64,000 nt of DNA from Limiplasma sp036645955. GTDB taxonomy: Bacteria; Bacillota; Clostridia; Christensenellales; Aristaeellaceae. The notes beneath the pieces were generated by a model that did not search any database, was not told where the DNA came from, and saw only the letters and a list, made by a program, of their open reading frames with translations. The position numbers were made by a program, and so were the translations under genes. Within the stretch, counting starts at the first letter, position 1; every line of letters starts with the position of its first letter. Location: the NCBI GenBank assembly GCA_036645955.1, contig JAVXND010000003.1, forward strand, positions 1 through 64,000. Reading direction: 5' to 3'. Below, piece by piece: positions 16,622 to 25,025 of the stretch.

Positions 16622-17981
16622 AAAACTACAGGTAATTCTTTGTGAGGATGAACCCAAAATCCGTGAGGATTTGGCGCGGAAGCTGAATGCTTGTGCAAAG
16701 GTGATAGGCGAAGCTGTAGACGGCGAACAAGGGCTGGCTTTGGCTCTAAAGCTGCATCCAGATGTGATTGTAACCGATATTCGCATGCCGCGCATGGATG
16801 GGCTGGAACTAGCAAAACGAATACGCGCTGAGCTGCCCGACACCGCTGTGGTGCTGGTGAGCGGTTATTCCGATTTTGAATTGGCCAGGCAGGCCATTCG
16901 CTACAGCGTAACGGATTATTTGCTCAAGCCTGTGGAAACACAAGCGCTAAAGCAGATTATGGAACAGCTGTATGAAACGCGCCATGGCATTGACAAAACG
17001 CAGATGATCAAAAACGGCATTGGCTTTTCGGGTACTGATTTGCGAAGGGCAACTTTATTATGCTTGGGAAACATAGGGGACGATGTGCCCACTGTGAACT
17101 GGGATTTGCTATTGCCGCAGGTGATTCAAACAGACGATTGGGCGTTATTGCAAGGAGCCATGCCGAATTTTTTCATTGCCTATGGTTTGGACGGGCAGAA
17201 GCTATATGCTTTGCTTTCTTTGAAAGCTCCGCCCGTTACTGCATGCAGTGGGGAGCATTTGCCAGAGCTGTTTCAGCTGCTTAAAGAGCAGTTGATATTG
17301 GGCGAAAGTCAATGGCTGATCGAGCGGAAAAATCAAGATGCATTGACAAAGCTGGTACGTGTCAAGCTCAATGACGGCGTATTCCAAACAGGTTCCGCTG
17401 AAATGCTGCGGCACGAAGCAGAAACGCTGGTTCACTATCTTGTAGGCATGAAGCCACCGCAAAGACAGTTTGAATCGCTTTTATTATTCATTTTGCATCG
17501 ATTGGAATTAACGCATCCCATTACCGATGAAGAGGCGTGGACAGCGCAAAGAAGCTTACTCCAAACAGCCATTAACCATGCGCGAGATTATCGCGAGGCA
17601 GAAGCGCCTTTCTTTGCTTGCTGTGATGTTTTGCTCGGTATAGAGCACGTGAATGCAAAAAACCTTGATGAATTGCTTGCTTTTGTGGATGAGAACTTTG
17701 CTAATGACATGTCTTTAGAGGTGCTTGCCCAAAAGCACGGCTACAATTACGCGTATGCATCGCGGGCTTTCAAAAAGCAAACGGGCGTATCTTTTACACG
17801 CTATGTAACAAACAAGCGTATGGAAATGGCAAAAATCTTGCTTTGCCGTGACATGAGCATAACGCAGGTGGCAGAAATGGTTGGCTTTGAAGATGTTCAT
17901 TACTTTTGTAAGGTTTTTAAAATTGAAGCAGGCATGACCCCTGGCGATTATCGAAAACAAAAAGGAGGAACTATGCTTTGA
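16614..17981 (+). CDS. Response regulator, REC plus AraC-type DNA-binding domain
   Basis: 455 residues. The receiver domain covers about 1-122, with acidic pocket CEDEP, phospho-acceptor Asp in VIVTDIRMPRMDGLEL, and the switch residues in VLVSGYSDF and Lys in YLLKPVE. A middle region of about 210 residues has no recognised domain. The C-terminal AraC pair of helix-turn-helix motifs covers LEVLAQKHGYNYAYASRAF and ITQVAEMVGFEDVHYFCKVF, ending MTPGDYRKQ. ATG 16614 overlaps the kinase gene. It should activate the importer operon upstream. Its end overlaps the TTG start of the next gene. Confidence 0.92.
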   Translation: MDKKLQVILCEDEPKIREDLARKLNACAKVIGEAVDGEQGLALALKLHPDVIVTDIRMPRMDGLELAKRIRAELPDTAVVLVSGYSDFELARQAIRYSVTDYLLKPVETQALKQIMEQLYETRHGIDKTQMIKNGIGFSGTDLRRATLLCLGNIGDDVPTVNWDLLLPQVIQTDDWALLQGAMPNFFIAYGLDGQKLYALLSLKAPPVTACSGEHLPELFQLLKEQLILGESQWLIERKNQDALTKLVRVKLNDGVFQTGSAEMLRHEAETLVHYLVGMKPPQRQFESLLLFILHRLELTHPITDEEAWTAQRSLLQTAINHARDYREAEAPFFACCDVLLGIEHVNAKNLDELLAFVDENFANDMSLEVLAQKHGYNYAYASRAFKKQTGVSFTRYVTNKRMEMAKILLCRDMSITQVAEMVGFEDVHYFCKVFKIEAGMTPGDYRKQKGGTML

Positions 17982-19252
17982 AACAAATCACGGCTGTTCT
18001 GGCAGGCGCAGGGCAACGCGGAGCAGATACCTATGCGGCCTATGCACTTACCCATCCAGAGGAAATGAAAGTGGTTGCTGTGGCAGAGCCTATTGCGGAG
18101 CGTCGGGAGGCTGTAGCAAAAGCACATCACATTGCGGCAGAAAATGTATATGAAAGCTGGGAACAGCTTTTTCAAAGACCCAAAATGGCTGATTTTGCAA
18201 TGATTTGCACACAGGATCGGATGCATGCTGAACCTGTAGAACAAGCAATGCGCTGTGGGTATCCAGTTCTTTGTGAAAAACCCATGAGTCCCGATCCGCG
18301 TGAATGCATGCGCATGGGAAGGCTATCAAGAGAATATCATAAAAGCTTGACGATTTGCCATGTGCTACGGTACTCACCATTTTATGGGAAGCTCAAGGAG
18401 CTTTTGGATAGCGGCATCATTGGGGATTTGATTCACATTGTGCAAATAGAAAATGTCGCGTATTGGCATCAAGCGCATAGCTTTGTGCGCGGAAATTGGC
18501 GAAACAGTCACGAAACCAGCCCGATGATTTTGCAAAAGTCCTGTCATGACATGGACATTTTGCTTTGGCTGATGGGCAAACCGTGTGAGAGGGTTTCATC
18601 CTTTGGAGCGCTAACACATTTTAAGTCGGAAAATGCGCCCTTAGGGAGCGCGGAGCGCTGTTTACATTGCGATGCGGCTACAGAATGTCCTTATAACGCT
18701 TATCATATTTACATGGGGGAAGATACCTGGTATACGCCTGTTATTCGCAGTGTTGTAAGCCAAGCTCCTTCTCGGGAGGCTCTCAAGCAAGCTTTAGATA
18801 CAGGGGCTTACGGCCGCTGCGTATACCATTGCGATAATGATGTTGTGGATCATCAGACCGTCAATTTGGCTTTTGAAGGTGGTGCGACCGCGTCCTTTAC
18901 CATGTGTGCTTTTACACAGGGCGGCGGGCGAAGCGTGAATCTCATGGGTACTCGCGGCCAAATCATTGGCGACATGGAAGAAAACACGCTAACCGTTATG
19001 AATTTTTTAACAGGAAAACGAGAGGTCATTACCATTGACGCACCACCTGAGGGCCATAGCGGCAGTGATTCGGCTTTTATGCGTGATGTGCTTGCCACCA
19101 TAGCGGATGAAGGCAGGGATGCGCGTTCTTCTGCGGAAAAATCGGTTATGAGTCACATGATGGCGCTGGCGGCTGAAGAAAGCCGCGTGACAGGGCGTAC
19201 CATTGAGCTAAAGGAATACATGGCAACGATCGGGGAACAATGCCGTTCTTGA
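17978..19252 (+). CDS. Gfo/Idh/MocA-family oxidoreductase
   Basis: 424 residues. An N-terminal Rossmann fold (AVLAGAGQRGADTYAAYA) is followed by the family motif CEKPMSPD with the catalytic-site Lys, and a C-terminal alpha/beta domain. A cysteine cluster, CLHCDAATEC plus GRCVYHCDNDVVDHQ, is conserved in one Firmicute subfamily and may bind a metal. The start is TTG 17978: AAAGGAGG lies nine bases upstream, no ATG is nearby, and the TTG overlaps the regulator TGA (TTGA). NAD(P)-dependent oxidation of the imported sugar or a derivative is likely; the substrate is unknown. It closes the operon before a long palindrome. Confidence 0.88.
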   Translation: MKQITAVLAGAGQRGADTYAAYALTHPEEMKVVAVAEPIAERREAVAKAHHIAAENVYESWEQLFQRPKMADFAMICTQDRMHAEPVEQAMRCGYPVLCEKPMSPDPRECMRMGRLSREYHKSLTICHVLRYSPFYGKLKELLDSGIIGDLIHIVQIENVAYWHQAHSFVRGNWRNSHETSPMILQKSCHDMDILLWLMGKPCERVSSFGALTHFKSENAPLGSAERCLHCDAATECPYNAYHIYMGEDTWYTPVIRSVVSQAPSREALKQALDTGAYGRCVYHCDNDVVDHQTVNLAFEGGATASFTMCAFTQGGGRSVNLMGTRGQIIGDMEENTLTVMNFLTGKREVITIDAPPEGHSGSDSAFMRDVLATIADEGRDARSSAEKSVMSHMMALAAEESRVTGRTIELKEYMATIGEQCRS

Positions 19253-19261
19253 TTAGATCAA

Positions 19262-19351
19262 CAAAAGCTCATTTTTGACTTGCCCCGCCCGCCGCACATT
19301 CCTTTTCCTTGTGCAATGGGCGGGGCAGCCTTTGTCAAAAATGAGCTTTTG
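19262..19351. repeat. Long nested palindrome (element 1), probable bidirectional terminator
   Basis: Three stacked stems: an 18-bp perfect outer stem (19262-19279 with 19334-19351), a 10-bp perfect middle stem (TGCCCCGCCC 19281-19290 with GGGCGGGGCA 19318-19327) and a 4-bp inner stem (GCAC/GTGC), with TTCCTTTTC in the loop. It sits between two converging genes (oxidoreductase + and nagA -). Outer arms start AAAAGC and end GCTTTT, giving a U-rich end on both strands. Confidence 0.85.
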
Positions 19352-19380
19352 ATGTCTGCAAAATCAATTGCTTTTGTTCA

Positions 19381-20496
19381 TTAGCCGATGGTTTCAACAA
19401 ATTCGTAATCAGGGGTGAAACGCGCAAAAATCGCAGGAGCGCCCAGCTCAATTTCGCCCATTTCTTCGTTGTGAATGGACATGGCAGGGGTTTTGGTGGT
19501 CATGAGGGCCGCATCCTCGGGCTTTGCGCCAAATTTCATCAGGTTTTGGAAGGCGTGAATCATGGTGAGGGTGCTTCCTGCAAGGGTGCCATCTGCAAGG
19601 CGCGCCGCGCCTTCCTTGACAAACACGTCCTGCCCGCCCAGCTGATATTTTCCGTCAGGCATACCTGCGGCTTCCATTGCATCGGTAATGGCAACGGTAA
19701 GCTCCTTGCCCTTGCATACCATGAGCAATTTCACAATGTCTGGATGCAGGTGAATACCATCGCTGATGACCTCGCAGGCAAGGCGCTCATCCACAAGCGC
19801 TGCGCCTGGCACGCCAGGCATGCGGTGGTTGAGCGGGCTTTGGGCGTTGAAGGTGTGGGTGACATGACTTGCGCCCTGTGCGGCGGCGGCGTGTACATCC
19901 TCCGCCGTAGCGTTGGTGTGCCCGATGCTTACCGTAATGCCGCGGTCTGTAAGGACCTTGATGTACTCAAGAGCCCCTTCTTTTTCGGGCGCCATGGTAA
20001 TCATGCGCACAATACCAGCACAGTCCCCTGTATAGCTCTGCCAGTTTTCCTCGTTGGGAAGTACAAAAAACTGCTTCAGCTGTGCGCCTGCTTTGCTTGG
20101 CTCCATAAAAGGCGCTTCCATATGCGCACCCAATACAATAGCGCCATCAGGCTCGGGATTGTCCATGACAGCTTTGATTCCGCGAAGGGCCTGCACCGTA
20201 TCTGCGGGGCTTGCACTCATGGTGGTGGGTAAAAACGCAGCTACGCCAAACTTTTTAAGCTCGCGGCTCATGTGACGTACCGCTGTTTCGCCGTTCATGG
20301 TATCCATGCCTTTAAAGGCGTGAATGTGTACGTCCACAAAGCCGGGCAGAAGCACATCGCCTTTGAGATCGACGCACTTTTCGCCCTCGTCGGTCAAGCC
20401 CTGTCCGATGGCGGCAATTTTTCCGTTTTTGACCACAAGGTCGGTTCCCTGCTCGAATTTCCCGTTGATGAAGGCCTTCGCGTTTTTGATAATCAT
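19381..20496 (-). CDS. nagA: N-acetylglucosamine-6-phosphate deacetylase
   Basis: 371 residues of the amidohydrolase fold. The metal motif HIH is in LPGFVDVHIHAFKG (about residues 57-59). Further landmarks are GAHMEAPF, the zinc/substrate His in ISIGHTNA-type (here VSIGHTNATAEDV), VTHTFNAQSP, DGIHLHPD and the catalytic Asp in AITDAMEAAG. It removes acetate from GlcNAc-6-P in cytoplasmic amino-sugar breakdown. AAAGGAAG precedes the ATG. It lies 31 bases after potD in the same direction, so it appears to be the last gene of the arsR-potABCD unit, an unexpected partnership. nagB and a GlcNAc PTS are not in the window. Confidence 0.95.
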   Translation of the reverse strand: MIIKNAKAFINGKFEQGTDLVVKNGKIAAIGQGLTDEGEKCVDLKGDVLLPGFVDVHIHAFKGMDTMNGETAVRHMSRELKKFGVAAFLPTTMSASPADTVQALRGIKAVMDNPEPDGAIVLGAHMEAPFMEPSKAGAQLKQFFVLPNEENWQSYTGDCAGIVRMITMAPEKEGALEYIKVLTDRGITVSIGHTNATAEDVHAAAAQGASHVTHTFNAQSPLNHRMPGVPGAALVDERLACEVISDGIHLHPDIVKLLMVCKGKELTVAITDAMEAAGMPDGKYQLGGQDVFVKEGAARLADGTLAGSTLTMIHAFQNLMKFGAKPEDAALMTTKTPAMSIHNEEMGEIELGAPAIFARFTPDYEFVETIG

Positions 20497-20527
20497 GTGT
20501 ATCTTCCTTTCAAACCGCGTGATTTTT

Positions 20528-21577
20528 TTATTGGTTGATAAACGCGGTATAGATTTCTTGGTAAAGCGTATCGGTTGTGCCTACGTTTTGAACCATTTCA
20601 GCATTGTTTAGCAGGTCGGAGGGGACGTTGAAAATGGGGTTTTCGAGGTATTGTGCGCTGAGGTAATCAGTGGCCGCCTTGTTTACGCACATGTACATCT
20701 GGCTTTCGGCATTGTGCGCGGCTACATCGGGGCGCATGAGGAAATCGAGGAACAAATGGGCGTTGCTTGTGTGGGGCGCACTTGCGGGAATTACCAAACC
20801 ATCCACGCCAAAACCAAGCCCCTCTTTGGGATAGACTACCTTCATCAGCGGCAGTTTGTTGGTTTCACGGTCGTTTTGAACCATGAACACATAGGGCGTA
20901 AAGAGAAAGCCCACATTGGCATCGCCTGTAGCAATGGCGGTGTAGGATTCGGTATCGTTTGCGGTGCGGATGTTAGGGCGAAGGCTCATCAGCTTTGCTT
21001 TCATTTGTTCAAGCACCGCAGGGTCTGTTTCGTTGATGCTCTTGCCCATGGTTTTGAGTGTAATGCCGCAGGTAACGCGTGCGTTGTCCAGAATGGAAAC
21101 ATTGTCTTTGAGACGTTCGTCCCAAAGGTCTGCATAGCTGGTAATTTCAAAGGGAACCTTTTCAGAATCGTAAATAATGAGCGGACAGCCTGCCATATAG
21201 GGGATGACATATTCATTCGCAGGATCGTAGCTTTGGTTTAGGAAGCTTTCATCAAGGTTGGCATAGTTGGAAAGCTTGGATAGATCAAGCTTTTGAATCA
21301 GTCCTTGCTGACGAAGCACATCCAGCGCATAATCGCTTGCAAGCACCAAGTCATATTCTGCCGCGCCGCCTTGCGAAAGCTTGAGCAGCATGCTTTCATT
21401 GCTTTCCATGGGTGACCATACCACTTTGATACCCGTTTCGGTTTCAAAATCGGCAAGTGTTTCATCGTCCACATAGCCTAACCAGCTTAGAATGTTGAGC
21501 ACCTTTTCCTCCTCGGCAAAGCTCAGCGCAGGCAGAGCTAGCATGAGGCATAACAACAACGCAATGATTCTTTTCAT
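20528..21577 (-). CDS. potD: Spermidine/putrescine-type periplasmic binding protein
   Basis: 349 residues. Signal peptide MKRIIALLLCLMLALPALSFA/EEE with no lipobox. The mature protein follows PotD: LNILSWLGYVDDETLADFE, ETGIKVVWSP, EYDLVLASDYALDVLRQQGLI, YVIPYMAGCPLIIYD and GFGVDGLVIPA. AAAGGAG precedes the ATG. It completes the ABC importer encoded by potA, potB and potC. PotD relatives bind polyamines through acidic and aromatic residues, but the group also includes binders of other small cations and amines; because nagA follows directly, the ligand is less certain than the family. Confidence 0.88.
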   Translation of the reverse strand: MKRIIALLLCLMLALPALSFAEEEKVLNILSWLGYVDDETLADFETETGIKVVWSPMESNESMLLKLSQGGAAEYDLVLASDYALDVLRQQGLIQKLDLSKLSNYANLDESFLNQSYDPANEYVIPYMAGCPLIIYDSEKVPFEITSYADLWDERLKDNVSILDNARVTCGITLKTMGKSINETDPAVLEQMKAKLMSLRPNIRTANDTESYTAIATGDANVGFLFTPYVFMVQNDRETNKLPLMKVVYPKEGLGFGVDGLVIPASAPHTSNAHLFLDFLMRPDVAAHNAESQMYMCVNKAATDYLSAQYLENPIFNVPSDLLNNAEMVQNVGTTDTLYQEIYTAFINQ

Positions 21578-21670
21578 TTTGGTGGTTTCTCCTTTCGGTC
21601 GTTCCCAATTCCTTGGAGCAGTTCGGTTGATCTATGTCAAAAGCCATGCTTTGATGCCTGGCAGAGACAT

Positions 21671-22510
21671 TTAGGAATGCACATAGGCCTGCTGACGCTT
21701 TGCGCGAGCGTTTCGCATAGCGCTTACATATCGGCTGAGTGCAGTTGCGGTAAACACCGCTCCAATCATGAGCGTACAAAGCGCGTTTACCTGTGGCGAT
21801 ACGCCGACCTTTACGCTGGAGTAAATCTTGATGGGCAGGGTTCCCTCGCCTACGCCGTAGACAAAAAAGCTGATGATGAAGTCGTCAAGCGACATGGCCA
21901 GTGCCAGAAAGGCACCGCTGATAATGGCGGGGCGGCATAATGGCAATGTGATGTCCCACACCACGCGCGCGGGGCTAGCGCCCAAGTCACGAGCCGCGTC
22001 AAACAGCGCGGTATCCATGCCAACCAAGCGGCTTTTGACGGTTAGAAAAATGTAGGGAATGCAGAAGGTGGAGTGGGCAATGATCAGCCTTAGCTCGTTT
22101 CCGCGCAAACCCATGGCATTAAACACCACCATAAACGCAAGACCCAGTATGATTTCTGGAATCATGATGGGCAGGGTTATCAGCATTTCCATTGAGGAAT
22201 CAAGCTTTGTTGGCTTGCGCTTTTGCATGAGCGTGCGCTGTGCCATACCAATGGCACCCAAGGTACCTACAACACAGGATACCGCAACTGACCAGAGCGC
22301 TACATTGAGGCTTAACAGAAGCGCATCGCCGTATCCGTTTCGCCCCGTGAACAGGCTGTGATACCATTTGGTTGTCCAGCCTGTAAATTCAATGGGAATC
22401 CGTGCGGAATTAGCGTTGAAGGAATAGAGGATCACCACAAGGATGGGCAGGTACATAAACAGCAGCACCAGTGCCAAAAAGGCGTATGAACCGTAAGAAT
22501 GTTTTTTCAT
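21671..22510 (-). CDS. potC: Spermidine/putrescine-type ABC permease
   Basis: 279 residues, six spans, PotC type. N-terminal AFLALVLLFMYLPILVVILYSFN, EAA loop FDAARDLGASPARVVWDITLP, and the DDFIISFFVYGVGEGTLPIKIYS motif seen in PotC proteins. TAGGAGG precedes the ATG. Separated from potB by 12 bases, and from potD by a 93-base gap with no terminator. Confidence 0.92.
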   Translation of the reverse strand: MKKHSYGSYAFLALVLLFMYLPILVVILYSFNANSARIPIEFTGWTTKWYHSLFTGRNGYGDALLLSLNVALWSVAVSCVVGTLGAIGMAQRTLMQKRKPTKLDSSMEMLITLPIMIPEIILGLAFMVVFNAMGLRGNELRLIIAHSTFCIPYIFLTVKSRLVGMDTALFDAARDLGASPARVVWDITLPLCRPAIISGAFLALAMSLDDFIISFFVYGVGEGTLPIKIYSSVKVGVSPQVNALCTLMIGAVFTATALSRYVSAMRNARAKRQQAYVHS

Positions 22511-22522
22511 ACTGCCGCCCTC

Positions 22523-23380
22523 CTAAAATACGGCCTTATTGCCGGCGGTGTCCATCCTGCGATAAACGGCAATAATGGCACCTGTTACGGCGAGAAGTAA
22601 TACACTAAGCGCGGCGGCCAGCGGTAAATCACGGCTGTTGATCAGCCGCTGAATCAAGCCGCCCGCAAGCACACTTTTACTGCCGCCAAGCAAATCGCTG
22701 ATAAAGAACAATCCCATGGAGGGGATAAACACCAGCACACAGCCCGCCATAAGCCCAGAAAGCGTAAGGGGTATGGTGATGGTGAAAAAGGCGTGCAGGG
22801 GACTGGCACCCAAATCACGCGCGGCTTCCACAACGGAATAATCCAATTTATCGACGGTTGTGAAGGTGGGTAAAATCATGAGCGGTATCAGCGCGTATAC
22901 CATACCCAGCAATACAGAACCATCGGTGTAGAGCAGCTTGAGCGGTTCCTTGATAAAGCCCAGCGCAAGCAAAGAGGAATTGATGGGCCCGTTGGCCATG
23001 AGCATAATGCGCCATCCGTAGATGCGAATCAACGCATTGGTCCAAAACGGCACAATAATCAGCAGCATAACCACCGAACGCGCGGTACGGCTCAAACGCG
23101 CCATGAGGTAACCAAAGGGATAGCCGATGAGAATGCACAAGGCTGTGGTGGCAACGGCTAGCTTTAAGCTTTTAACGAGCACGGTTACATATTGCGGATC
23201 AGCTAGGCGGGCGTAATTTTGAAGGGTAAATTCGCCGATAACCCCGCCCTGCTCACTGCGTGTTAAGAAGCTCAAACCAATCACATACAGCAGTGCCACA
23301 AACACAAAGGCGATGGACCATAGGTACATTGGCAGTTTGAGCCATTTGGAAAAACGCAAGTCGCGTTTCTGGGCGTTCAT
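22523..23380 (-). CDS. potB: Spermidine/putrescine-type ABC permease
   Basis: About 285 residues, six spans, PotB type, with FVALLYVIGLSFLTR, IGYPFGYLMAR, FWTNALIRIYGW and EAA loop VEAARDLGASPLHAFFTITIP. The ATG at 23380 shares TGATG with the potA stop; a TTG one codon earlier also exists. Forms the channel with PotC. Confidence 0.92.
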   Translation of the reverse strand: MNAQKRDLRFSKWLKLPMYLWSIAFVFVALLYVIGLSFLTRSEQGGVIGEFTLQNYARLADPQYVTVLVKSLKLAVATTALCILIGYPFGYLMARLSRTARSVVMLLIIVPFWTNALIRIYGWRIMLMANGPINSSLLALGFIKEPLKLLYTDGSVLLGMVYALIPLMILPTFTTVDKLDYSVVEAARDLGASPLHAFFTITIPLTLSGLMAGCVLVFIPSMGLFFISDLLGGSKSVLAGGLIQRLINSRDLPLAAALSVLLLAVTGAIIAVYRRMDTAGNKAVF

Positions 23381-24510
23381 CAATGTACCCCCTCTTCGGT
23401 TTGAAGGTCTATGCCCAGGTCAGGCACCAAAGGCGCGTGGCGCACACTCCAGCCTACAAAAACCTCACTGCCTATGGCGTAGCTATCCAGCTCTGCCGTT
23501 TGCGTAATGGCATTGAGGGTCATTTCATTGGACAGTGTAATGTGCGTATGCTGCATGCCGCCTGAATATTCCTTGCTCCGTATGACACCGCGTAGAGGCA
23601 TGCCATGCTGGGGCGTACTGCCATAACGAACCCGCTGGGGGCGAAGGCAAAGCACTGCCGCATCACCAATGGCGGGGGCGTAGTGCTCGTTTGCAAGGGC
23701 AGGCAGCTCCACGCCGCTTACGGACAGTGTCAGTTCACCATTTTCACCTATTGCTTTTACATTGCCGCGCAAAAGATTGCTTTGCCCAATGAAGTCTGCC
23801 GCAAAGAGCGTTTGGGGATGCTCATACACATCCTCTGGCGTACCAATTTGTTCAATAGAGCCATTGCGCATGATCACAATACGGCTGGACATGTTGAGTG
23901 CTTCCTCTTGGTCATGCGTGATGTAAACAAAGGTGATGCCCAGCTGCTGCTGAAGGCGCTTCAGCTCGTGCTGCATTTCTTGGCGGAGCTTTAAATCAAG
24001 TGCACCTAAAGGCTCGTCTAGCAAGAGCACCTTGGGCTGAAGCACCACCGCGCGCGCAATGGCCACACGTTGCCGCTGACCTCCGGAAAGCTGTGCGGGC
24101 AGACGCTTTTCGTAACCCGATAACCGCACCAGCGAAAGCGCCGCCATCACCCGCTCGTGCTGTTCGCGCTTGCTCACCCTTAATACCTTTAACCCATAAG
24201 CGATGTTTTGAAACACGTTCATATGGGGGAAGAGTGCATAGTTTTGAAAAACCGTGTTTACATGCCGTTTTTCAGGGGGAAGCTCGGTTACATCCACTCC
24301 TTCCAAAAACACATGACCTGCCGTGGGGCGCTCCAAACCCGCGATGATGCGGAGGGTGGTTGTTTTGCCGCAACCAGAAGGCCCCAGCAATGTTAAAAAT
24401 TCGCCTGCATAAATATCTAAGCTCAAGCCGTGAAGCACAAGCCCATCGCCATAGTCCTTGCAAAGACCGTCAAGGTGTAAAATGGGTTCTTTTTTGATGG
24501 GTTCACTCAT
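23380..24510 (-). CDS. potA: Spermidine/putrescine-type ABC ATPase
   Basis: 376 residues. Walker A GPSGCGKTT, Q-loop FQNYALFPHM, signature LSGGQRQRVAIARA, Walker B LLLDEPLGALD, switch His in ITHDQEEAL, and a C-terminal TOBE domain (about 280-370). The start overlaps the arsR stop by eight bases (ATGAGTGA), with GGAGG upstream. Powers uptake through PotBC. Confidence 0.94.
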   Translation of the reverse strand: MSEPIKKEPILHLDGLCKDYGDGLVLHGLSLDIYAGEFLTLLGPSGCGKTTTLRIIAGLERPTAGHVFLEGVDVTELPPEKRHVNTVFQNYALFPHMNVFQNIAYGLKVLRVSKREQHERVMAALSLVRLSGYEKRLPAQLSGGQRQRVAIARAVVLQPKVLLLDEPLGALDLKLRQEMQHELKRLQQQLGITFVYITHDQEEALNMSSRIVIMRNGSIEQIGTPEDVYEHPQTLFAADFIGQSNLLRGNVKAIGENGELTLSVSGVELPALANEHYAPAIGDAAVLCLRPQRVRYGSTPQHGMPLRGVIRSKEYSGGMQHTHITLSNEMTLNAITQTAELDSYAIGSEVFVGWSVRHAPLVPDLGIDLQTEEGVH

Positions 24511-24808
24511 TGGAGACTCCTCCTTGTTGCCGCGAGGTGGTGCAAAGCACGTCCAAAAGCGCCCGCACGCTTGGCCATATTTCTTGATTCACAGAATAAA
24601 TCACCGCGCAACCCTCTCTGCGGGAACAGACCAGCGCTGTATCTACCAATAATTTCATGTGGTAGCTGATGGTTGGCTGGGTACACCTAAAAGCACGATT
24701 GATTTCACAGCCATTCATTTCCACATGGGATAGCATGCTTAAAATGCTAAGGCGCGTTTCGTCACAAAGCACTTTGAGAATGGGGATGGAAGCCTTGAAA
24801 CAGTCCAT
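24503..24808 (-). CDS. ArsR-family winged-helix repressor
   Basis: 101 residues. The winged helix matches ArsR proteins: LKVLCDETRLSILSML, NEINRAF-type helix 3 (here CEINRAFRCTQPTISYHMKLL) and a wing EGCAVIYSVN. Cysteines at CEINRAFRC and VCSRREGC could sense a metal, thiol or oxidant, but the canonical alpha-3 CVC box is not present. It is the first gene of the pot-nagA operon and has a perfect palindrome at its own transcription start, so it should autoregulate and control the importer. What it senses is unknown. Confidence 0.85.
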   Translation of the reverse strand: MDCFKASIPILKVLCDETRLSILSMLSHVEMNGCEINRAFRCTQPTISYHMKLLVDTALVCSRREGCAVIYSVNQEIWPSVRALLDVLCTTSRQQGGVSNE

Positions 24809-24828
24809 AACGTCCTCCTTGGTTCAGT

Positions 24829-24850
24829 GATATAGAAGATTATCTATATC
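24829..24850 (-). promoter_or_regulatory. Palindromic operator of the ArsR-type regulator
   Basis: GATATAGA (24829-24836) and TCTATATC (24843-24850) form a perfect inverted repeat with a six-base centre, at about the transcription start and just before the arsR ribosome site. Further ATAGAT motifs continue toward the promoter. Confidence 0.65.
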
Positions 24851-24856
24851 GAATCT

Positions 24857-24885
24857 ATTTTATATCTTAGATAGAGAGTTGTCAA
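24857..24885 (-). promoter_or_regulatory. Sigma-A promoter of the arsR-potABCD-nagA operon
   Basis: On the minus strand TTGACA (24885-24880), 17-base spacer, TAAAAT (24862-24857). Near-consensus, so strong unless repressed at the adjacent palindrome. Confidence 0.8.
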
Positions 24886-24903
24886 TACATGATTAGGGTG
24901 ACA

Positions 24904-24998
24904 AAAAGCACATTTCCACCTTGTTGTGTACCACCCATTGTACTAGTTTCCTTTTCATTGTACAATGGGTGGTACTTTATTCACCGAAATGTGCTTTT
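24904..24998. repeat. Long nested palindrome (element 2), probable terminator of the Y-polymerase gene
   Basis: Outer stem AAAAGCACATTTC (24904-24916) with its complement at 24986-24998, and a 16-bp perfect inner stem (24928-24943 with 24960-24975) around a 16-base loop containing TTCCTTTTC. It lies downstream of dinB on the minus strand and behind the arsR promoter. Layout, outer arms and loop resemble element 1. Confidence 0.85.
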
Positions 24999-25025
24999 GG
25001 CATCCGTATCAATACATTCGTAAAA

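Noticed and set aside
19471..20232. A 253-codon plus-strand frame
   Set aside because: Antisense to nagA, whose catalytic motifs are all intact.
20651..21241. A 196-codon plus-strand frame
   Set aside because: Antisense to potD; no ribosome site or domain.
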